Source of the DNA: Alphaproteobacteria bacterium
Lineage (GTDB): Bacteria > Myxococcota_A > UBA796 > GCA-2862545
Direction: 5' to 3'
Assembly: GCA_020632875.1 (NCBI GenBank)
Contig: JACKET010000013.1
Coordinates: 62,001-126,000 of the forward strand
DNA: 64,000 nucleotides
This document shows, piece by piece, positions 1-9,188 of this stretch. Within the stretch, counting starts at the first letter, position 1, and each line of letters starts with the position of its first letter. The notes below the pieces were generated by a model that saw only the letters and a list, made by a program, of their open reading frames with translations, made no database searches and was not told where the DNA came from. The translations under genes were made by a program, and so were the position numbers.

Positions 1-51
1 GAGAGCGAGGTGGGCGTGGGCACGACGATGCGGCTGCACCTGCCGGCGTGA
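1..51 (+). CDS. Histidine kinase, C-terminal end only (partial)
   Basis: The first 16 codons read as the end of a protein finishing GVGTTMRLHLPA before a TGA. This Gly-x-Gly-Thr-(x)-hydrophobic-x-Leu-Pro pattern is the usual last strand of a GHKL (HATPase_c) domain, so the gene upstream of the window is probably a sensor histidine kinase. Two complete kinases in this window end in a similar way (GEGTRVVITLP and GVGTCVTLFLP). Only the tail is visible, so the sensor domain and partner cannot be named. Confidence 0.6.
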   Translation, partial: ESEVGVGTTMRLHLPA

Positions 52-54
52 TCG

Positions 55-555
55 TCAGGGCAGGCCCACCGCGACGCCCAGCTGCCCTCCGACCTCCCAG
101 CGACCGTCGTTCATCCGCGTGACGGGGACCGCGGCCACGAGGTTCCCGAAGGCACCGAACGACACCTCGGGCCGCGCGCGCCAGCCGCTCTCGCCCTCGC
201 GGCGGACCAGGCCCACCAGGAGGCCCGGCCGCACGTAGTGCCGGTGGATGACGCGGCACGACATGCCGTGGGAGACGTGGTTGTAGCTGTCGCCGACGAA
301 CGTGTGCGTGCCGACGCCGTAGAACCCGTCCGTCACGGGCCCGCGCAGGCCCCACTCCCCGAAGACCACGGCGCTCGTGCCGAGCCCGACCGACGCGCCG
401 AGCCCGTGCGCGCCGCCCGCGTTCGTCACTCCGCCGAGCACCCACAGCCGCGGGATCGGCAGCCACGAGTACTCGTTGCGCACGCCGGACACGTCGCGGA
501 CGCGCTCCGGCTCGGCCGGCCCGACGGCCAGCGCGATCGACAGGAACACCAGCAT
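55..555 (-). CDS. Secreted hypothetical protein, possibly an outer-membrane barrel
   Basis: 166 aa. It begins with a short hydrophobic signal peptide (MLVFLSIALAVGPAEP), followed by alternating Gly-rich and aromatic stretches such as WVLGGVTNAGG, GLGASVGLGTSAVVFGEWGLRG and FGAFGNLVAAVPV, which look like short amphipathic beta strands. This fits a small barrel or periplasmic beta protein, but I recognise no family. The ATG at 555 is chosen because the signal peptide starts there and a TATCCT box lies exactly 6 nt upstream with no Shine-Dalgarno, as expected of a leaderless gene. It converges with the partial kinase end at 51, with a 3-nt gap. Confidence 0.6.
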   Translation of the reverse strand: MLVFLSIALAVGPAEPERVRDVSGVRNEYSWLPIPRLWVLGGVTNAGGAHGLGASVGLGTSAVVFGEWGLRGPVTDGFYGVGTHTFVGDSYNHVSHGMSCRVIHRHYVRPGLLVGLVRREGESGWRARPEVSFGAFGNLVAAVPVTRMNDGRWEVGGQLGVAVGLP

Positions 556-561
556 GGGCCG

Positions 562-567
562 AGGATA
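562..567 (-). promoter_or_regulatory. TATCCT -10-like box, 6 nt before ATG
   Basis: On the minus strand this reads TATCCT, then six bases, then the ATG at 555, with no ribosome-binding site between. It is one of seven such boxes in the window (see findings). If transcription starts about 6-7 nt after the box, the mRNA begins at the start codon. Confidence 0.4.
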
Positions 568-658
568 CCGGAAGATCCGCGCACCCGCCGCCGGACCGCG
601 ACCTGTCGAGATTCCGTGAAGCGGGGAACCCCGACGACCGCGGCGCGTCTGCTCGCCC

Positions 659-1588
659 ATGGACCCCGTCGCCCGATGGTCGCTCTCCCGCGTCGAGCTC
701 GTCACGCCGCCCCGATCGCGCCTCGCGACGCTCGCCACCGGCATCGCGCCGCTCCTGCTGCTGGCCGTCTGGCTCGGGTCGGCCGTCTGGATGGCCCGGA
801 TCGAGCACCGTCCGGACGCCGCGCTCCTGGCGTGCGAGCGGCCGTGGAGCTCCGTGCGGCCCGTGTGTGCGCGCTTCGAAGCGCCGTGGCGCCGGGTCCC
901 GATCGCCCGCAGCGCCTGGAAGGACACCCGCGCGCGGATGCTGGGCTGCGACCCGGCACGGCGGTTCCCGCTGCTCGCGCGGGTCCAGCCCGAGCTCGGC
1001 ATCGCCCAGCCCTACAACGGCCACAACGGCGCGTTCTTCACGCTCGCCGCCGAGGTCGATCGCACCATCGAGGCGGGCGCCTCGCCGGGTCCCCTGCCGC
1101 CCCTCGAGTGTGAGGACGGCTTCCGTCCGTACTGGGCCGCCGAGCACGAGACCCGCGCGTACGAGCGGATGATCCGCACCGACTACCTGCACCGGGTACG
1201 GGCCGCGATCGCCGAAGCCCACGAGACCCCCGCCGCGCTGTGGTGGACCATCGCAGGGATCGTCGTCCTCGGGCTGCTCGGGCTTCCGTTCGCGCTGGCC
1301 CACCTCGCGTGGCGGCTGCGCGACGTCCGCCGTGTGGCGCTGGTGCTCGAGCCGCAGCGCGTCCGGTTCGGCTCTCGCACCATCGCGAGCGACGCGATCG
1401 CCTCGCTCGGGCTCGAGGGCGACCGGATCGCGCTCCACCGCCGCGACGGCCGCGTGCTGCGCTCGTCGCCGCTGCCCCACGCCGCGATCCCGGAGGCCGA
1501 TGCGCTCTGCGCGGCCTTCCGGGCCGAGGTGCCCGGGACTCCCGCCGCCCGCCCCCCCGCCGCGATCCAGCGGCTGCGCGAGGCATAG
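659..1588 (+). CDS. Two-TM membrane protein with C-terminal PH-like domain, paralogue 1
   Basis: 309 aa of unknown function. One TM segment lies at about residues 25-45 and a second at about 193-218. Between them is an extracytoplasmic region of about 145 residues containing several Cys. The last 90 residues (from VLEPQRVRFG, through LEGDRIALHRRDGR, to SSPLPHAAIPEADALCAAF) look like a bacterial PH-like beta domain on the cytoplasmic side. The following gene is a clear paralogue: both begin WS(L/I)..VELVTP and both end with SSPLPH.AIPEAD..CAAFR and a LR.A terminus. The start is the ATG preceding that shared beginning; no good ribosome-binding site is visible. Confidence 0.65.
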   Translation: MDPVARWSLSRVELVTPPRSRLATLATGIAPLLLLAVWLGSAVWMARIEHRPDAALLACERPWSSVRPVCARFEAPWRRVPIARSAWKDTRARMLGCDPARRFPLLARVQPELGIAQPYNGHNGAFFTLAAEVDRTIEAGASPGPLPPLECEDGFRPYWAAEHETRAYERMIRTDYLHRVRAAIAEAHETPAALWWTIAGIVVLGLLGLPFALAHLAWRLRDVRRVALVLEPQRVRFGSRTIASDAIASLGLEGDRIALHRRDGRVLRSSPLPHAAIPEADALCAAFRAEVPGTPAARPPAAIQRLREA

Positions 1589-1590
1589 CG

Positions 1591-2468
1591 GTGGCCGAGA
1601 CGCGGTGGTCCATCGCAGGCGTGGAGCTCGTGACGCCGGCCCGTGGGCGGCGTGCCACCCTCGTCCTCGCGCTCGCGCCCCTGGCACTCGTGCTCCTGTG
1701 GCTGGGCCTCGCCGCCGGAATCGCCGCGCAGCGGCTGGAGCCCCCGGAGGCGCTGCTCCCCTGCCGATCGGCGACCGAGATGTCCCTCCAGGCCTGCGCG
1801 CCGTTCGTGCCGGAGGAGATGGACCTCGTCTGGCCGCGGGACGCGTGGGTGGACGCACGGGCCGCACAGCTGTGCGTCCACGACAGCCCACCCCCCACCC
1901 CGCCCCGTTCCGACGGCGGGCTCGGCGACCCGCGGAACGCGCGCTTCCTCGACATGGTGCGCACGACGCACGCGGCGTCCCGGTTCGACTGGCAGCCGAG
2001 CCGTGGCTGTTCCAGCGGCACGCGTGGCCAGGCCGAGCTGGAGCACCAACAGTTCATGCAGCTCGTGGTCCGCGACTACACGAACGGGGTCGAGGCGGCC
2101 ATCCGCGCCGCGGCCCGGCCACCGCCGGAGGTCCAGCGCATCGTGGGCCTCCTCGTGCTCGTCGGCCTGCTCGCGCTCCCACCGGTGCTGTTCCACACAG
2201 CCTGGCGCCTGCGGGACCTCCGCGCGGTGCGCCTGTCGCTCGGGCCACGCTCCGTGCGCCTCGGCGGCAAGGTGCTGCCGCGGAGCGAGGTCGTATCCGT
2301 CGCGCTCCACGGCGACCGCATCGTCGTCGCGCTCGGGGACGGACGGGAGCGCCGGTCGTCCCCCCTCCCCCACGACGCGATCCCGGAGGCGGACGCCATC
2401 TGCGCCGCCTTCCGGGTCGAAGCGCCGGCGCCAGCGGGTCGGGCCCCCGCGGCGCTGGAGCGGTTGCG

Positions 2469-2478
<10 letters not shown>
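1591..2478 (+). CDS. Two-TM membrane protein with C-terminal PH-like domain, paralogue 2
   Basis: 295 aa, starting at GTG two bases after the stop of paralogue 1, so the two are probably translated as a unit. TM segments are at about 22-45 and 183-205. The C-terminal block contains LGPRSVRLGGKVLPRSEV and HGDRIVVALGDGRERRSSPLPHD, matching the same region of the upstream gene. A GTG start is chosen because it aligns the N-terminus (WSIAGVELVTP) with WSLSRVELVTP of paralogue 1. The 3' end overlaps the convergent rhodanese gene by 10 nt. No known function. Related architecture recurs at 51338-52285. Confidence 0.65.
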
Positions 2479-3200
<722 letters not shown>

Positions 3201-3359
3201 GTCGGGCTCCTCTGGACCCTGGTGGGTCCTCTGCCCTGGACTTTGCAAGGCACGGGCCAACACGCCGTCACCGGAGTGGTGCCTGGAATGCCGATTGTGC
3301 TGGAGGTCCTCTCGGGAGGCGCTCTCGAATCGACCCATCGAGGCACGAACGATCTCGAC

Positions 3360-3377
3360 CGAAATCGGACGATTTCG
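3360..3377. promoter_or_regulatory. 18-bp inverted repeat in divergent intergenic region
   Basis: Perfect 8-bp arms CGAAATCG and CGATTTCG are separated by GA. It lies between the divergent rhodanese (start 3200) and esterase (start 3420) genes and is centred about 51 bp upstream of the esterase ATG. It is a plausible operator for a dimeric regulator. The flanking bases also carry CTCGA and CGAG pieces that extend the symmetry partly. Confidence 0.4.
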
Positions 3378-3407
3378 AGACTCTGCGTCGATTCTGCCGG
3401 AACGCGC

Positions 3408-3413
3408 TACATC
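3408..3413 (+). promoter_or_regulatory. TACATC -10-like box, 6 nt before ATG
   Basis: TACATC, then GACGGG, then the ATG at 3420. No Shine-Dalgarno sequence is present. Same spacing as the other candidate leaderless starts. Confidence 0.35.
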
Positions 3414-3419
3414 GACGGG

Positions 3420-4196
3420 ATGAGCGTCGCCCTCTGGTCGCTGCTGGTCGCCTGCGTTCCGCCGACGCCGGAGGCGCATCCGACGGTCCCGCCCACGCCG
3501 TGCACGGACTGCCTGGTCGAGGGCGAGCAGTGGCTCGAGGTCGACGGCATCGAGCGCCGGGTCCTCACGTTCCTCCCCGAGCAGGTCGAAGGCGCACCGG
3601 TGCTCGTCGTGTTCCACGGCTACACCGTGCCGCCAGAGCCCTACCTCGAGGTCATGCCCGTCCACGAGGCCACGACCGACGGGTTCGTCGTGATCGTGCC
3701 GGAGTCGCAGGGCCTGGAGTTCGAGTGGGACCTCGAGAGCCCCCCCGCGCAGAACGCAGACATCCAGCTGGTCGACCGCCTGATCGACATCGTCGTCGAC
3801 GCGCAGGGCGCCGACGCCGAGCGGGTCTACGCGACGGGCTTCAGCGCGGGCGGCCTCATGACGGCCTTCGTGACGATGCACCGCGCGGATCGCCTCGCGG
3901 GGACGGCCCCGTTCTCCGGCGGTGTGTTCCCGATCGGCGCCTACACGCCCACGAACGGCGACGTGGACGTGCTGGTGCACTGGGGCGGGCTGCTCGACCG
4001 GTTCTCCGGCTACGACTTCAACCGCGCCACGCTTCAGCTCCGCGACGGGCTCGTGGCCGACGGCCAGCAGGTGGCGATGTGCAACCACCACCTCGGCCAC
4101 CGCCTCCCCGACGACGCGACCGAGCGCGTGCGGGCGTGGCTGCGCACCCACGCACAGGGCGCGCCCGAGCTACCCGCCGGCTGCGTCCGCGAGTAG
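3420..4196 (+). CDS. PHB depolymerase/feruloyl-esterase-like lipoprotein
   Basis: 258 aa alpha/beta-hydrolase of the poly(3-hydroxybutyrate) depolymerase-like (LpqC/esterase_PHB) group. The N-terminus is a short lipoprotein signal with Cys12 in LLVAC. The oxyanion region is VLVVFHGY, the nucleophile is Ser142 in GFSAGG, an Asp candidate follows VDVLVHWGGLLD, and the His is in HHLGHRLPDD near the C-terminus. Members hydrolyse short polyester or acyl-ester bonds outside the cytoplasm; the substrate cannot be read from sequence. The ATG at 3420 begins the signal peptide. The gene ends 1 nt from the convergent methyltransferase gene. Confidence 0.8.
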   Translation: MSVALWSLLVACVPPTPEAHPTVPPTPCTDCLVEGEQWLEVDGIERRVLTFLPEQVEGAPVLVVFHGYTVPPEPYLEVMPVHEATTDGFVVIVPESQGLEFEWDLESPPAQNADIQLVDRLIDIVVDAQGADAERVYATGFSAGGLMTAFVTMHRADRLAGTAPFSGGVFPIGAYTPTNGDVDVLVHWGGLLDRFSGYDFNRATLQLRDGLVADGQQVAMCNHHLGHRLPDDATERVRAWLRTHAQGAPELPAGCVRE

Positions 4197-4197
4197 G

Positions 4198-4821
4198 TCA
4201 GGCGGTGGGCGTGACCTCGGCCGGGTCGTGGACCATCGGCACGAACCAGGTCCCGCGCAGCGCCGTGCGCTCGATGCCGTGGGGCGTGCGCTCCAGCATC
4301 CACAGCGTCTGCAGCCGGGACGGGTCGCCTTCGGGGCCGACCAGCCGACCGCCCACGGCGAGCTGATCGAGGAGCGCCGCCGGGAGCTCGCGGGGCACGC
4401 AGCCGAGCACGATGCCCTGGAAGGGGCCCCGGTCCGGCGCGCCGAGCGACCCGTCGCCCAGCCGCAGCTCGACCCCCGTCCGCAGCCGCGCGTGGTTCCG
4501 CTGCGCGATGGTGAAGAGCTCCGGACGGATCTCGATGGACACGACCTCGGCCCCGAGGGCCGCGAGGATGGCGGCCTGGTATCCGGTGCCCGTGCCCACC
4601 TCGAGCACGCGGTCGCCGGGCCGGATGCGGAGCAGCCCCGTCATCAGCGCGACATGGTCGGCGCTGGAGAGCGTCTGGCCCGCTTCGACGAGCGGGGAGC
4701 CGGGCCGGTACGCCGCGTGCCGCTGGGCGGCCGGGACGAAGCGGTGGCGCGGCACCCGGAGGAACGCCGCCGCGTGGCGGGGCCCTGCGAGCCGCCCCTC
4801 GCGGTGCAGCCAGCGCACCAT
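4198..4821 (-). CDS. pcm: Protein-L-isoaspartate O-methyltransferase
   Basis: 207 aa, the usual length for Pcm. The SAM-binding motif I is VLEVGTGTGYQAAILA, preceded by GQTLSSADHVALMT, the family's substrate loop (Pcm has GQTIS.P..VA.M). GDGSLG follows, and a late VGGRLVGPEG stands for the usual GGR.V.P.G. The enzyme methylates L-isoaspartyl residues formed by protein ageing, starting their repair to Asp. It is cytoplasmic, with no signal peptide. The downstream end abuts the convergent esterase gene; upstream, 29 nt separate it from a secreted hypothetical gene on the same strand, so they may be co-transcribed. Confidence 0.9.
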   Translation of the reverse strand: MVRWLHREGRLAGPRHAAAFLRVPRHRFVPAAQRHAAYRPGSPLVEAGQTLSSADHVALMTGLLRIRPGDRVLEVGTGTGYQAAILAALGAEVVSIEIRPELFTIAQRNHARLRTGVELRLGDGSLGAPDRGPFQGIVLGCVPRELPAALLDQLAVGGRLVGPEGDPSRLQTLWMLERTPHGIERTALRGTWFVPMVHDPAEVTPTA

Positions 4822-4850
4822 GGCCGCGCGCCGGAGGCCCGTGAGCAGGT

Positions 4851-5402
4851 TCAGATCCGCCGCTTCAGGCTGCGGATCGCCCGCGCCTCGGGGCTCTGCG
4901 GAGGCAGGGCCTCGACCGAGCCGTACGCGGCGGTCACGACCACGTCGGCGCGCTGCTCGAGCGCCGCCATCACGTCGTCGACGCCCAAGTCGCCCGATTC
5001 GAGCCGCGCCTGCAGGCCCGATTCGTACGTGTCGAGGAGCACCGCCGCGAGCGTCCGGTCGACCGCCTCCTCTTCGAGCCCGGCGATCAGCGGCAGCAGC
5101 AGGCGCTCGATGGCCTTCGCCGTCACGCCCTCCGCGGCGAGGCGGCTGGTCACGGCGTAGAGGCGCTCGGCCGTGTCGTCGTTCCCGAGCAGGGCGTCGA
5201 GGCGCTCGCGGGTGGCGTCGTCACCGAGGTCGCCGAAGCGTCCGAAGATCGCCGCCTCTCCGGGGATCGAGCCGTCGTCGGCGTCGGTGGGCGGCGCGTC
5301 GGAGGCCTCGGGAGGGGTCGCGTGGGCCGCGGAGAGCGCGAGGGTGGCGCCGATCAGCGCGCGCACCGAGGTGCGGATGGTCCGGACGAGACGGCGGGAC
5401 AT
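4851..5402 (-). CDS. Secreted helical hypothetical protein
   Basis: 183 aa. A basic n-region (MSRRLVRTIRTSVR) and hydrophobic core ALIGATLALSAAHA make a good Sec signal. The mature part starts acidic (PPEASDAPPTDADDG) and is then mostly helical and charged (RLDALLGNDDTAERLYAVTSRLAAE). No domain recognised. A TAGGCT box at 5421-5426 (minus strand) lies 18 nt upstream of the start, and GGAGG stands just before the ATG, so this gene looks leadered. It may share a transcript with pcm downstream. Confidence 0.6.
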   Translation of the reverse strand: MSRRLVRTIRTSVRALIGATLALSAAHATPPEASDAPPTDADDGSIPGEAAIFGRFGDLGDDATRERLDALLGNDDTAERLYAVTSRLAAEGVTAKAIERLLLPLIAGLEEEAVDRTLAAVLLDTYESGLQARLESGDLGVDDVMAALEQRADVVVTAAYGSVEALPPQSPEARAIRSLKRRI

Positions 5403-5475
5403 GGAGCCTCCATGCGTTCGAGCCTACGGCCGGGTCGACTGGCGCACCAGCGTCCGTGAGATCCGCGTTGGATGC

Positions 5476-6048
5476 TCAGCGCGCCCGCACGCCTTCGAGC
5501 GCCAGCAGCGCCTTCACCTCGGGCGCGTTCCAGTCCCGCGCCCCGTTGAACCGGTAGATCGCCTGGCCCTCGCGGTCGATCAGGAACGACGTGGGGTACG
5601 ACGTGGTCTCGAACCGGTTCTCGATCCGGGGCGGCTGGTCGCGGTACACGTCGAACGGCAGCGGTGACCGCTGGAGGTACGAATCGAGCGGAGGCCACGA
5701 ATCGTCCTCCGCCACCGACACGAACGCGATGTCGGCCGGGTCGAGCTGGCCCTGGAGCGCGATGAGCGACGGCATCTCGGCGCGACACGGGCCGCACCAC
5801 GTCGCCCAGAAGTTCACGAACACCACGCGCCCGCGGTAGCTCTCGAGCGGCACGGGCCGCCCGTCCCGCGGGAGCAGATCGACCCGGGGCGCCGGCAGGT
5901 ACAGCGGGACCGCCCCCACCGCGGCCTCGAGCCGCAGCCGCTCCGCGTGCTCGGCCTGGCGCGACCGGCCGGCCCACACGGCGCCGAGCGCCGCGATCAG
6001 CACGACGAGCAGGAGCAGCTGGGCGGGACGCGAGCGGAGATCCGGCAT
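5476..6048 (-). CDS. TlpA/ResA-like thioredoxin-fold protein, membrane-anchored
   Basis: 190 aa. An N-terminal membrane anchor (residues 10-27) is followed by a thioredoxin-fold domain of the TlpA/AhpC-TSA type. The active site is FWATWCGPCRAEMP with Cys85 and Cys88, and the cis-Pro loop is TTSYPTSFLIDREG. Such proteins face the periplasm and reduce disulfides, for example in apocytochrome c before haem attachment, which would suit the many c-type cytochromes in this window. The start ATG at 6048 has TACACA exactly 6 nt upstream and no Shine-Dalgarno. It is divergent from the metallophosphoesterase gene. Confidence 0.85.
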   Translation of the reverse strand: MPDLRSRPAQLLLLVVLIAALGAVWAGRSRQAEHAERLRLEAAVGAVPLYLPAPRVDLLPRDGRPVPLESYRGRVVFVNFWATWCGPCRAEMPSLIALQGQLDPADIAFVSVAEDDSWPPLDSYLQRSPLPFDVYRDQPPRIENRFETTSYPTSFLIDREGQAIYRFNGARDWNAPEVKALLALEGVRAR

Positions 6049-6054
6049 GGTGCC

Positions 6055-6060
6055 TGTGTA
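6055..6060 (-). promoter_or_regulatory. TACACA -10-like box, 6 nt before ATG
   Basis: Minus strand TACACA, then GGCACC, then the ATG of the TlpA-like gene at 6048. Part of the candidate leaderless set. Confidence 0.35.
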
Positions 6061-6147
6061 GCGGGCTGTCGCGCTTGCGGCATCCGCCGCCCGGGCTTCC
6101 GGGGACGCCCGACCCCCATCGCGATAGGCAGCTCCGGAGAGGACCCC

Positions 6148-7128
6148 ATGCTCACGGTGCTCGCGGGCGTAGCGCTCGCCCAGGACATCCACTTCGCCGT
6201 GATCGGCGACTTCGGCGATGACGACGAGAACTCGGCCGAGGTCGCGGCGATGGTGCGCGACGCGAACCCCGACTTCGTGCTGACGGTGGGCGACAACGAC
6301 TACAGCGACGGCGCGTACGCCGGCACGTTCGAGGGGCTCGAGCTGGGCGTGGGCCAGCACTACGCGATGTTCGTGGGCGACTACCAGGGCGAGCACGGGC
6401 CAGGGGCCACCGAGAACCGCTTCTTCCCCACGGCGGGCGACCACGACTGGGGCGACACGTGCGACGACCCGAGCGGGCTCGACGACTACCTGGCGTACTT
6501 CACGCTGCCCGAGAGCACGTCGGGGAACGAGCGGTACTACGACTTCCGCCGCGGTCCCGTGCACTTCTTCGCGCTGAGCAGCATGGAGGGCGACTGCGAG
6601 CCCGACGGCAGCGACGCGGATTCGGTCCAGGCGCGCTGGGTACGCGACACGGCGGCGGCGTCCGACGCGCCGTTCAAGGTGGCGTTCTTCCACCACCCGC
6701 CCTGGTCGTCCGGCGACCACGGGACGGATGGCGACCACATGCAGTGGCCGTGGGCCGACTGGGGCTTCCAGCTCGTGATGGCGGGCCACGACCACGACTA
6801 CGAGCGCATCTGGTACGACGGGGTCACGAGCCTGGTCGTGGGGCTCGGCGGCGTCGACATCCGCGGCTTCGACTGCGCGGTGGCGGGCAGCCAGGTGCGG
6901 TACGACGACGACTACGGGGCGCTGTTCGTCGACGGGTACGCCGACCGGCTCGAGCTCGTGTTCCGCAGCGTGGGCGGCGTCGAGGTCGACCGATTCGAGA
7001 TCCCGCTCGATGGGATGCCGACCGCCACCATCGCCGACGTGCCCGCCGAGGAGTGCCGGGGCTGCGGATGCGACACGGCGCGGCCGACGGCGTGGAGCTG
7101 GGCGCGGCTGATGTGGCGGCGGCGCTGA
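6148..7128 (+). CDS. Secreted metallophosphoesterase with Cys/Arg-rich tail
   Basis: 326 aa calcineurin-like phosphoesterase, close to purple-acid/tartrate-resistant phosphatase types. Metal motifs appear in order: IGDFGDDD, VGDNDYSDG, AGDHDW, FFHHPPW and GHDHDYER. The N-terminus MLTVLAGVALAQ is a minimal signal peptide. The C-terminus, CRGCGCDTARPTAWSWARLMWRRR-like in layout (CGC, a short hydrophobic stretch, RRR), resembles a shortened MYXO-CTERM sorting tail. The ATG at 6148 has GGAGAGGA upstream and a TAGGCA box 17 nt before it. It probably hydrolyses phosphate esters at the cell surface; substrate unknown. Confidence 0.85.
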   Translation: MLTVLAGVALAQDIHFAVIGDFGDDDENSAEVAAMVRDANPDFVLTVGDNDYSDGAYAGTFEGLELGVGQHYAMFVGDYQGEHGPGATENRFFPTAGDHDWGDTCDDPSGLDDYLAYFTLPESTSGNERYYDFRRGPVHFFALSSMEGDCEPDGSDADSVQARWVRDTAAASDAPFKVAFFHHPPWSSGDHGTDGDHMQWPWADWGFQLVMAGHDHDYERIWYDGVTSLVVGLGGVDIRGFDCAVAGSQVRYDDDYGALFVDGYADRLELVFRSVGGVEVDRFEIPLDGMPTATIADVPAEECRGCGCDTARPTAWSWARLMWRRR

Positions 7129-7129
7129 G

Positions 7130-9160
7130 CTACGGAGGCGCGCAGAACGCCGGCAGGTCGGCGCGCTCGCGCACCCACACGTCGTAGGCGCGCCCGTTCC
7201 GTCGGACGAATCCGAGGCCGTCGAGGCCCGCGGTGCCGTTCGGGCGGCGTCGGACCGCACGATCGGTGACGAGGACGCGCACGCACTGGGCGTCGAGGTC
7301 GGCGAGCGGCGGAGGGCCCTTGTCGTGACCCCGCGCGTACTTCACGACCCGGATGCGCTGGTCGGACTCGTCTTTGCCCCAGTGCCGTCGGAGGCTCGCC
7401 GTCCACCGGTACCAGACGCCCACGACCTTCGGCCGGACGGGGCGGAGGATGACGTACTGCCCGAGGATCGGCGGGGCGGCGACCACGTCGTCGGGGCTCG
7501 TGAGGGCGACGATCCGGTCGGCCTCCTGCATCAGCGCGTGGCTCACCTTCCACGCCATCCAATCGCGGCCCACGCCGCGCCCGTCGATGGCGGACGGCCC
7601 CTGCCAGAACGCATAGGCGAGCCCTGCAGCGACGGCCGCCACGGCGAGGTGTGGCGCGGTGCGCTCCCGCACGGCCGCGACCCCGGCGCCCAGCCCACCG
7701 GCCACCGCGACCGCGAGGATCGGCGCCAGGGGCACCGACCAGAACGACCGCCAGTTGAGGAGCTCGGCGACGTTCGAGCCCAGCATCGCCGGCGTCGCGC
7801 CGTTCAGCACGACCAGCACGGACGCGACGCCGTACCGCGCGAGGAACACCCCACCCGGCTGGGCCTGCATTCGCAGCGCGAACGCCGCGAGGCCGAGCCC
7901 CAGGAGCGCGAGCCCCCCGTGGTACGCGCCGAGGCTCGTGGTGATGGCCTCCATGTGCCCGTCCTCCACGAGCCCGCCGGCGCGTCGGAGCTCGATGGCC
8001 ATCCACACCAGCACGACGAGCGTGGGCCCCGAGCTCGCGAGGCCGGCGGCCGCCACGTCGGGACGGCGCCGCTCGAGGCCCGCGAGCACCGTGAGGCCCG
8101 CGGCGAGGGGCGCCATGACGAGCGCAGTGGTCGTGAACACGGTCGCAGCGAGCTGGACCAGCATCAGCCGCGCCCAGCTCCGGCGGGAGGGCGCCGTCAC
8201 GAAGCGGTACCCCGCGTACAGCACGAGCGGCGCCATCACCGTGACGAACACCGACTTGCCCTGGTAGAGACGGCAGAATCCGTACTTCCCGATGGCGTCC
8301 TTCCCGTCGCCCCACAGACAGAGAACGGCGAAGCCCACCGGCGTCGCGAGCCAGGCGAGCCGCGGCGCGAACGCCCGCGCCACGACCCAGTGCGCGAGCG
8401 CGCTGCACGCCGCGAAGAACGCGGGCACACCGAGCCAGTAGGCGCTGCGCGGGTCGTATCCCGACAGCTTCGCGACCCACGCGACGAACACCTCGAAGGT
8501 CTCGGACCGGTAGAGGACCTGCTGGATCGGCACGGTCGTGTCGCCGTGCACCGTGTCGAACGACAGCAGCGCGAGGCCGGGGTTCTGCAGGTGACCGATC
8601 GCCACGGTCAGGTAGAAGCCGTCGTCCGGGTCGGTCTGCTTGATCCACAGCGTCAGGGCGGCCGCCGCGGCCCCCGTCGCGACGAGCGCCGCCCAGTCGA
8701 GCGGCCCGGCGGACAGGTCCGGGGGAGGGCCGGCCGCCAGGGGCTGGCGGGGCGCGACGAGCACGGCGAGCAACGGCAGCACGCCCATCGCCGTCCAGAA
8801 GAGCCCGAGCTGCCCGTCGGTGTAGGCGGCGGCCGCGGCCACGGCGAGCGCGAGCCCGACGAGGCCCCCCGCGACCGGAGCCGCCGGAGCGTCGTTCCCG
8901 ACCTCCGCGTCCCAGGGCCGCGTCCACAGCGGCAGCGCCAGCCCGCACACCGCGAGGGGCGAGAGCAGCACGAGCGTGCCGAACGACGCCTCGAGCGCCA
9001 CGCACGCCAGCGCGAGCCCCTGCCAGGCGGCGAAGGCGCCGATCAGCGCGTCGACGGCCGAGGCCGGCAGGCGGGCGACGAGGAGGGACGGGCTCAACGG
9101 GACACCGGGCCCGGCGCGATGCGGGCCGGTGCCCGTATCGTGGGATTCTGCCCGTCGCAT
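7130..9160 (-). CDS. Polytopic membrane protein, glycosyltransferase-like
   Basis: About 676 aa with a dozen or more TM segments and a C-terminal soluble part containing YVILRPVRPKVVGVWYRWTA. A conserved-looking luminal loop after the fifth TM segment (KQTDPDDGFYLTVAIGHLQ) carries clustered acidic residues, as in GT-C type enzymes, but I cannot assign a family securely. A second ATG at 9190 would give 686 aa but overlaps the divergent GT2 start, so the ATG at 9160 is preferred. Head-to-head position with a polyprenyl-phosphate-type GT2 supports a role in cell-surface glycan synthesis. Confidence 0.6.
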   Translation of the reverse strand: MRRAESHDTGTGPHRAGPGVPLSPSLLVARLPASAVDALIGAFAAWQGLALACVALEASFGTLVLLSPLAVCGLALPLWTRPWDAEVGNDAPAAPVAGGLVGLALAVAAAAAYTDGQLGLFWTAMGVLPLLAVLVAPRQPLAAGPPPDLSAGPLDWAALVATGAAAAALTLWIKQTDPDDGFYLTVAIGHLQNPGLALLSFDTVHGDTTVPIQQVLYRSETFEVFVAWVAKLSGYDPRSAYWLGVPAFFAACSALAHWVVARAFAPRLAWLATPVGFAVLCLWGDGKDAIGKYGFCRLYQGKSVFVTVMAPLVLYAGYRFVTAPSRRSWARLMLVQLAATVFTTTALVMAPLAAGLTVLAGLERRRPDVAAAGLASSGPTLVVLVWMAIELRRAGGLVEDGHMEAITTSLGAYHGGLALLGLGLAAFALRMQAQPGGVFLARYGVASVLVVLNGATPAMLGSNVAELLNWRSFWSVPLAPILAVAVAGGLGAGVAAVRERTAPHLAVAAVAAGLAYAFWQGPSAIDGRGVGRDWMAWKVSHALMQEADRIVALTSPDDVVAAPPILGQYVILRPVRPKVVGVWYRWTASLRRHWGKDESDQRIRVVKYARGHDKGPPPLADLDAQCVRVLVTDRAVRRRPNGTAGLDGLGFVRRNGRAYDVWVRERADLPAFCAPP

Positions 9161-9188
9161 CGTCGCCGGGCGCGGTGTATACGGGCGC

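Noticed and set aside
4196..4198. Intrinsic terminators between convergent genes
   Set aside because: Gaps are too short and no GC stem followed by a T-run is visible at any of the 13 junctions.
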